Both the position numbers and the translations under genes were made by a program. The notes below the pieces were generated by a model. It saw only the letters and a program-made list of their open reading frames with translations. It ran no database searches and was not told the DNA's origin. Shown one piece after another: positions 35,649-38,119 of a DNA stretch of 38,119 nt; the first letter of the stretch is position 1; the number at the start of each line of letters is the position of its first letter. Source of the DNA: JAHWJX01 sp036386655 (GTDB lineage Bacteria; Pseudomonadota; Alphaproteobacteria; Caulobacterales; Caulobacteraceae); contig DASVVG010000152.1 in the NCBI GenBank assembly GCA_036386655.1, forward strand, positions 1-38,119, given 5' to 3'.

Positions 35649-35669
35649 AGTTGCGAACGGCTCGCAACT
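35649..35669. promoter_or_regulatory. Perfect inverted repeat, probable Fur-like iron operator
   Basis: AGTTGCGA and TCGCAACT form a perfect 8-base inverted repeat around a five-base centre, 16 bases before the ferric-iron binding-protein gene. TTGCGA/TCGCAA half-sites are typical of Fur-type boxes in alphaproteobacteria. A terminator role for the upstream tetR gene is less likely because no T-run follows. Confidence 0.55.
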
Positions 35670-35675
35670 AGCTCG

Positions 35676-36245
35676 TCAGCGGCCGTCGACCACGCGCTGC
35701 ATGTCCTCGGCGAGCCGGTCCAGCATCGCCTGGTTGGTCGCATTGTCCTCAGGCGCCATGGCTCGGCTCACCACGCCGCCCATGAAGTAGGCCAGCAGCA
35801 GCCGCGCCCGGACCTCTGCGTCGTCGCCGCCCAGCCACTGCGCGAGCGGCTCCAGCATGTGCCGCTTCATCGCCTCGCGTGAAATCTCGGAGGCGCGCGG
35901 TGAGGCGGTCGAGCGCAGGGCGATGAAGATGCCCTCGAAGGCGCCGTCCGGGCCGCCCTTGGAGGCGACCTTCTCGGCCGCGCGGCGCCCGAAGGTGGCT
36001 CGGTCGCCGGCCCAGGCCTCGCTGGCCTGCGGGCAGTCGTTCACGACCGCATGAAAGAGGTCTTCCTTCGAACCGAAGTAGCGGGCGATCAGCGCCGCAT
36101 CGACCCCGGCCTCGGCCGCCACGTCCCGCACCCCCACCTGCTCGAACGGCTCGCTGGCGAACCGGCGTCGCGCCGCCTGCAGGATGGCCGCTCGGGTGGC
36201 GGCGGAGTCTCGCTTGCGCAGGCGTTCGACGGGTTCTGCGGTCAT
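35676..36245 (-). CDS. TetR/AcrR family transcriptional regulator
   Basis: 189 residues from ATG 36245 (GGGAG upstream). The N-terminal helix-turn-helix spans about 20-66: AILQAARRRFASEPFEQVGVRDVAAEAGVDAALIARYFGSKEDLFHAVV. The C-terminal ligand domain is unremarkable and includes FGRRAAEKVASKGGPDGAFEGIFIALRS. It is divergent from the nodT-type efflux operon, with a palindrome between the two starts, so it probably represses that operon and itself in response to a toxic compound. Confidence 0.9.
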   Translation of the reverse strand: MTAEPVERLRKRDSAATRAAILQAARRRFASEPFEQVGVRDVAAEAGVDAALIARYFGSKEDLFHAVVNDCPQASEAWAGDRATFGRRAAEKVASKGGPDGAFEGIFIALRSTASPRASEISREAMKRHMLEPLAQWLGGDDAEVRARLLLAYFMGGVVSRAMAPEDNATNQAMLDRLAEDMQRVVDGR

Positions 36246-36272
36246 GCGGCGGGGCTCCCGTCGAATTTGTAA

Positions 36273-36288
36273 GTCAACAACTGTTGAC
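36273..36288. promoter_or_regulatory. TetR operator palindrome overlapping a -35 element
   Basis: GTCAACA-AC-TGTTGAC is a perfect 7+2+7 palindrome between the divergent tetR and efflux genes. TTGACA at 36284-36289 (likely -35 for the efflux operon) lies in its right arm, so a bound repressor would block RNA polymerase. The matching -10 is weak. Confidence 0.6.
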
Positions 36289-36391
36289 AAACTCTACGCG
36301 ATGAAAGATTGCAAGTCACCAGCCGATGACATGTCGGGGTTGTCGCACCTCGAACGTCCTCGCCATGCTAGGTTGTCCTCTCGGGGGATTC

Positions 36392-37834
36392 ATGAGGCGC
36401 GTACTCATCGTGATGGCCGCGGCGGCCCCGCTGCTGGCCGCTTGCGCGACCGACCGCTCGCTGCGCGAGGCCGACCTGCGCCTGCCCGCCCAGTTCTCGA
36501 GCACCGGCGGCGCGACGAGCCAGGCCGCGGCGCTCGATCGCTGGTGGACGCTCTACGGCGACCCCGAGCTCGAATCCTTGGTGGACCAGGCGCTGGCGGC
36601 GAGCACGGACGCGCGTGCCGCGCAGGCTCGCCTCGAGGAGGCCGCCGCGCTCCGCCGCAGCCGCAACCGGCAGCTCTACATCCCGAAGGGGGACCTGCAG
36701 GGCTCGGCCAGCGTCACCCAGACCGAAGTGCTCGAGGGCTCGGCCGGCGGCTTCGGCGGCCAGGGCGCCCCGGCGGGGCAGTCGAACAACCAGTCGCTCA
36801 CCTTCCCGGTCAGCTGGGAAATCGACGTGTTCGGCCGCAACCGAGCCGCGCGGGACATCATCCGCGGCGACTTCGCGGCCGCCCGTTTCAATTACGAAGC
36901 CACCCGGGCGGCGCTCGCCGGCCAGGTCGCCAGCAGCCTGTTCCAGGCCCGCGGTGTGGCCGTGCAGCTGCAGGACGCGCAGGAGACGCTGCGCATCCAG
37001 CAGGAGATCGCCCGCGTCACCGGTATCCGTGCCGAGCGCGGTCTGGCCCCGAGTTCGGAAGCCGCGCGCGCCAATGCGGAGCTCGCCCAGTCGGAGGCGG
37101 AAGTCGCCAGGCTGGACGCCGAGCTCCGTGCCGCCACCCGGGCGCTGCTGACGCTCGTCGGCCGTCCCGCCGAGACTTTGGACGCGCTGGTCATCGCGGC
37201 CGACCTCTACGACCCGCCGGCCGCGCCGGCAGCCGTGCCGGGGCTGCTGCTCGCGCGCCGTCCGGACGTGCGCGAAGCCGAGGCGCGGATCCGATCCGCA
37301 TCCGGCGCTCTCCGCGGCGCGGAGCTCGCGCTGTTCCCGAGGTTCACGCTGCAGCCGAGCGTCGGGTTGAGCCGCATCGGCTCGGACGCTTTCACCTCCG
37401 CCACCGGCTTCTGGACCCTCGGCGCGGGGCTGCTGCTGCCGATCCTCGACCGACCGCGGCTGATGGCCGAGATCGACGTCAGCGGAGCGCGCGCCGAGCA
37501 GGCCGTGATCGCCTACGAGCGCGCGGTGCAGACCGCCTTCTCCGAAGCGGACCGCGCGCTGATCCAGCTCGAGGCGGACCGCGCCCGCGTACGCACGCTC
37601 ACCGCAGGCGAGGCCAATGCGCGGGAGGCCTACGACGCCGCCCGCCGCGGCTACACCGCGGGCCTGATCGACCTGCAACGGCTGCTCGACGCCGAGCGCG
37701 CCTGGCGCGGCACGCGCGCGGCGCTGGCCGGCGCCCGGACCACGGCGCTGCAGCGCTCGGTGCAAACCTTCCAGGCGCTCGGCGGGGGCTGGTCGCCTGA
37801 AACCACGACGACGTCCGCAGGGACGCGAGGATGA
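36392..37834 (+). CDS. NodT-family outer-membrane efflux lipoprotein
   Basis: 480 residues from ATG 36392. Signal peptide with lipobox LLAAC (Cys18). TolC/OEP fold pattern: RWWTLYGDPELESLVDQALAASTDARAAQARLEEAAALRR, then SWEIDVFGRNRAARD and, in the second half, LLLARRPDVREAEARIRSASGALRGAELALFPRFTLQPSVG and AYDAARRGYTAGLIDLQRLLDAER. It forms the outer-membrane channel of an RND tripartite efflux pump; the adaptor gene follows with an ATGA overlap, and the inner-membrane pump probably lies beyond the right edge. Confidence 0.93.
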   Translation: MRRVLIVMAAAAPLLAACATDRSLREADLRLPAQFSSTGGATSQAAALDRWWTLYGDPELESLVDQALAASTDARAAQARLEEAAALRRSRNRQLYIPKGDLQGSASVTQTEVLEGSAGGFGGQGAPAGQSNNQSLTFPVSWEIDVFGRNRAARDIIRGDFAAARFNYEATRAALAGQVASSLFQARGVAVQLQDAQETLRIQQEIARVTGIRAERGLAPSSEAARANAELAQSEAEVARLDAELRAATRALLTLVGRPAETLDALVIAADLYDPPAAPAAVPGLLLARRPDVREAEARIRSASGALRGAELALFPRFTLQPSVGLSRIGSDAFTSATGFWTLGAGLLLPILDRPRLMAEIDVSGARAEQAVIAYERAVQTAFSEADRALIQLEADRARVRTLTAGEANAREAYDAARRGYTAGLIDLQRLLDAERAWRGTRAALAGARTTALQRSVQTFQALGGGWSPETTTTSAGTRG

Positions 37835-38119
37835 CGAGAATGGGACGATCCACCTTCACGCCCCTGGCGAGCGCCCTTGCGGCGCTCGGCCTGGCGCTCA
37901 CCCTCTCCGCCTGCGGCGGGGAGGCTGCCGAGAACGCCGAGGCGCAGGCTCAGACCCGCGGTCCCGCCGCCGACGCACGCACCGTGCGCGTCGCGCGTGT
38001 CGAGACGCGGCCGGTGGAGGCGGGGCTCGCCGTCTCCGGGCTGCTGGTGGCCCGCGAGGAAGCAGCGGTGGGCACCGAGGTGGTGGGCTACCGCGTCGCC
38101 GACGTGCTGGCCGACGAGG
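37831..38119 (+). CDS. RND efflux periplasmic adaptor lipoprotein (partial)
   Basis: About 96 N-terminal residues are visible before the right edge. ATG 37831 overlaps the nodT-type stop. Lipoprotein signal with the lipobox LTLSAC. The start of the membrane-fusion-protein fold follows: ARTVRVARVETRPVEAGLAVSGLLVAREEAAVGTEVVGYRVADVLADE, typical of HlyD/AcrA-type adaptors that bridge the inner-membrane pump and the outer-membrane channel. Confidence 0.9.
   Translation, partial: MTRMGRSTFTPLASALAALGLALTLSACGGEAAENAEAQAQTRGPAADARTVRVARVETRPVEAGLAVSGLLVAREEAAVGTEVVGYRVADVLADE

Noticed and set aside
33072..35882. Plus-strand frame of about 936 codons across the iron transporter
   Set aside because: Antisense shadow of the ABC permease and binding-protein genes; composition is Arg/Gln/Gly-biased with no domain.

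Overview
This window is a stretch of ordinary chromosome from a GC-rich alphaproteobacterium, almost certainly in the Caulobacterales (Caulobacter, Phenylobacterium or Brevundimonas relatives). The diagnostic genes are fliX, flbY and cheL beside flgI, a FlaEY-like filament regulator, pseudaminic-acid genes of the flmB/flmH type, a fliL-fliM-motE run, and CtrA-, FlbD- and EcfG-type promoter signals. Coding density is very high. There is no gap of 300 bases without a gene, and no tRNA, rRNA, CRISPR array, transposase or attachment site was seen.

Bases 1-2351 (minus strand) hold a tight metabolic operon: a CaiB/BaiF-type CoA transferase, a metallophosphoesterase whose only motif-preserving start is CTG, and the start of a thiamine-diphosphate enzyme that runs off the left edge. 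Next come a secreted protein of five cysteine-rich repeats (2448-3842), aroC, a small J-domain/DnaJ-C protein with a degenerate HPD motif, then pdxH, an acyl-CoA synthetase, a DUF1499 membrane protein, an MBL-fold hydrolase, a Cys-phosphatase-like/sulfurtransferase protein and two tandem DUF1311 (LprI-like) membrane-anchored proteins (up to about 12.5 kb).

Bases 13.1-28.4 kb form the flagellar region. pseC and pseH make pseudaminic acid, the sugar put on flagellins in Caulobacter. A 949-residue FlaEY-like protein follows. flbY, cheL and flgI run leftward and fliX rightward from a shared control region; dksA lies downstream of fliX. After a stress-type locus (a BON-domain protein with a long Gly/Gln/Tyr-rich tail, divergent from a small acidic protein under an EcfG-type promoter), flgF-flgG-flgA-flgH run left and fliL-fliM-DUF6468-motE run right. 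Two near-identical 15-base elements in the flgI/fliX and flgF/fliL control regions look like FlbD-binding ftr sites, and fit a CtrA to FlbD/sigma-54 hierarchy.

Bases 28.4-38.1 kb carry housekeeping and accessory genes: a hotdog thioesterase, DUF3253 and YkvA proteins, a lipase-like lipoprotein, a Leu/Phe/Val-type dehydrogenase, a glyoxalase-fold (VOC) gene broken by an internal deletion, a ferric-iron ABC transporter (ATPase, fused permease, binding lipoprotein) behind a perfect Fur-like inverted repeat, and a TetR-controlled RND efflux operon (NodT-type outer-membrane lipoprotein and the start of the adaptor) with a palindromic operator in the divergent promoter.

I did not find a clear-cut new defence, mobile or biosynthetic system. 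The least explained items are the 20-cysteine repeat protein, the paired DUF1311 proteins, the low-complexity BON protein with its EcfG-type promoters, and the FlaEY-like propeller protein.
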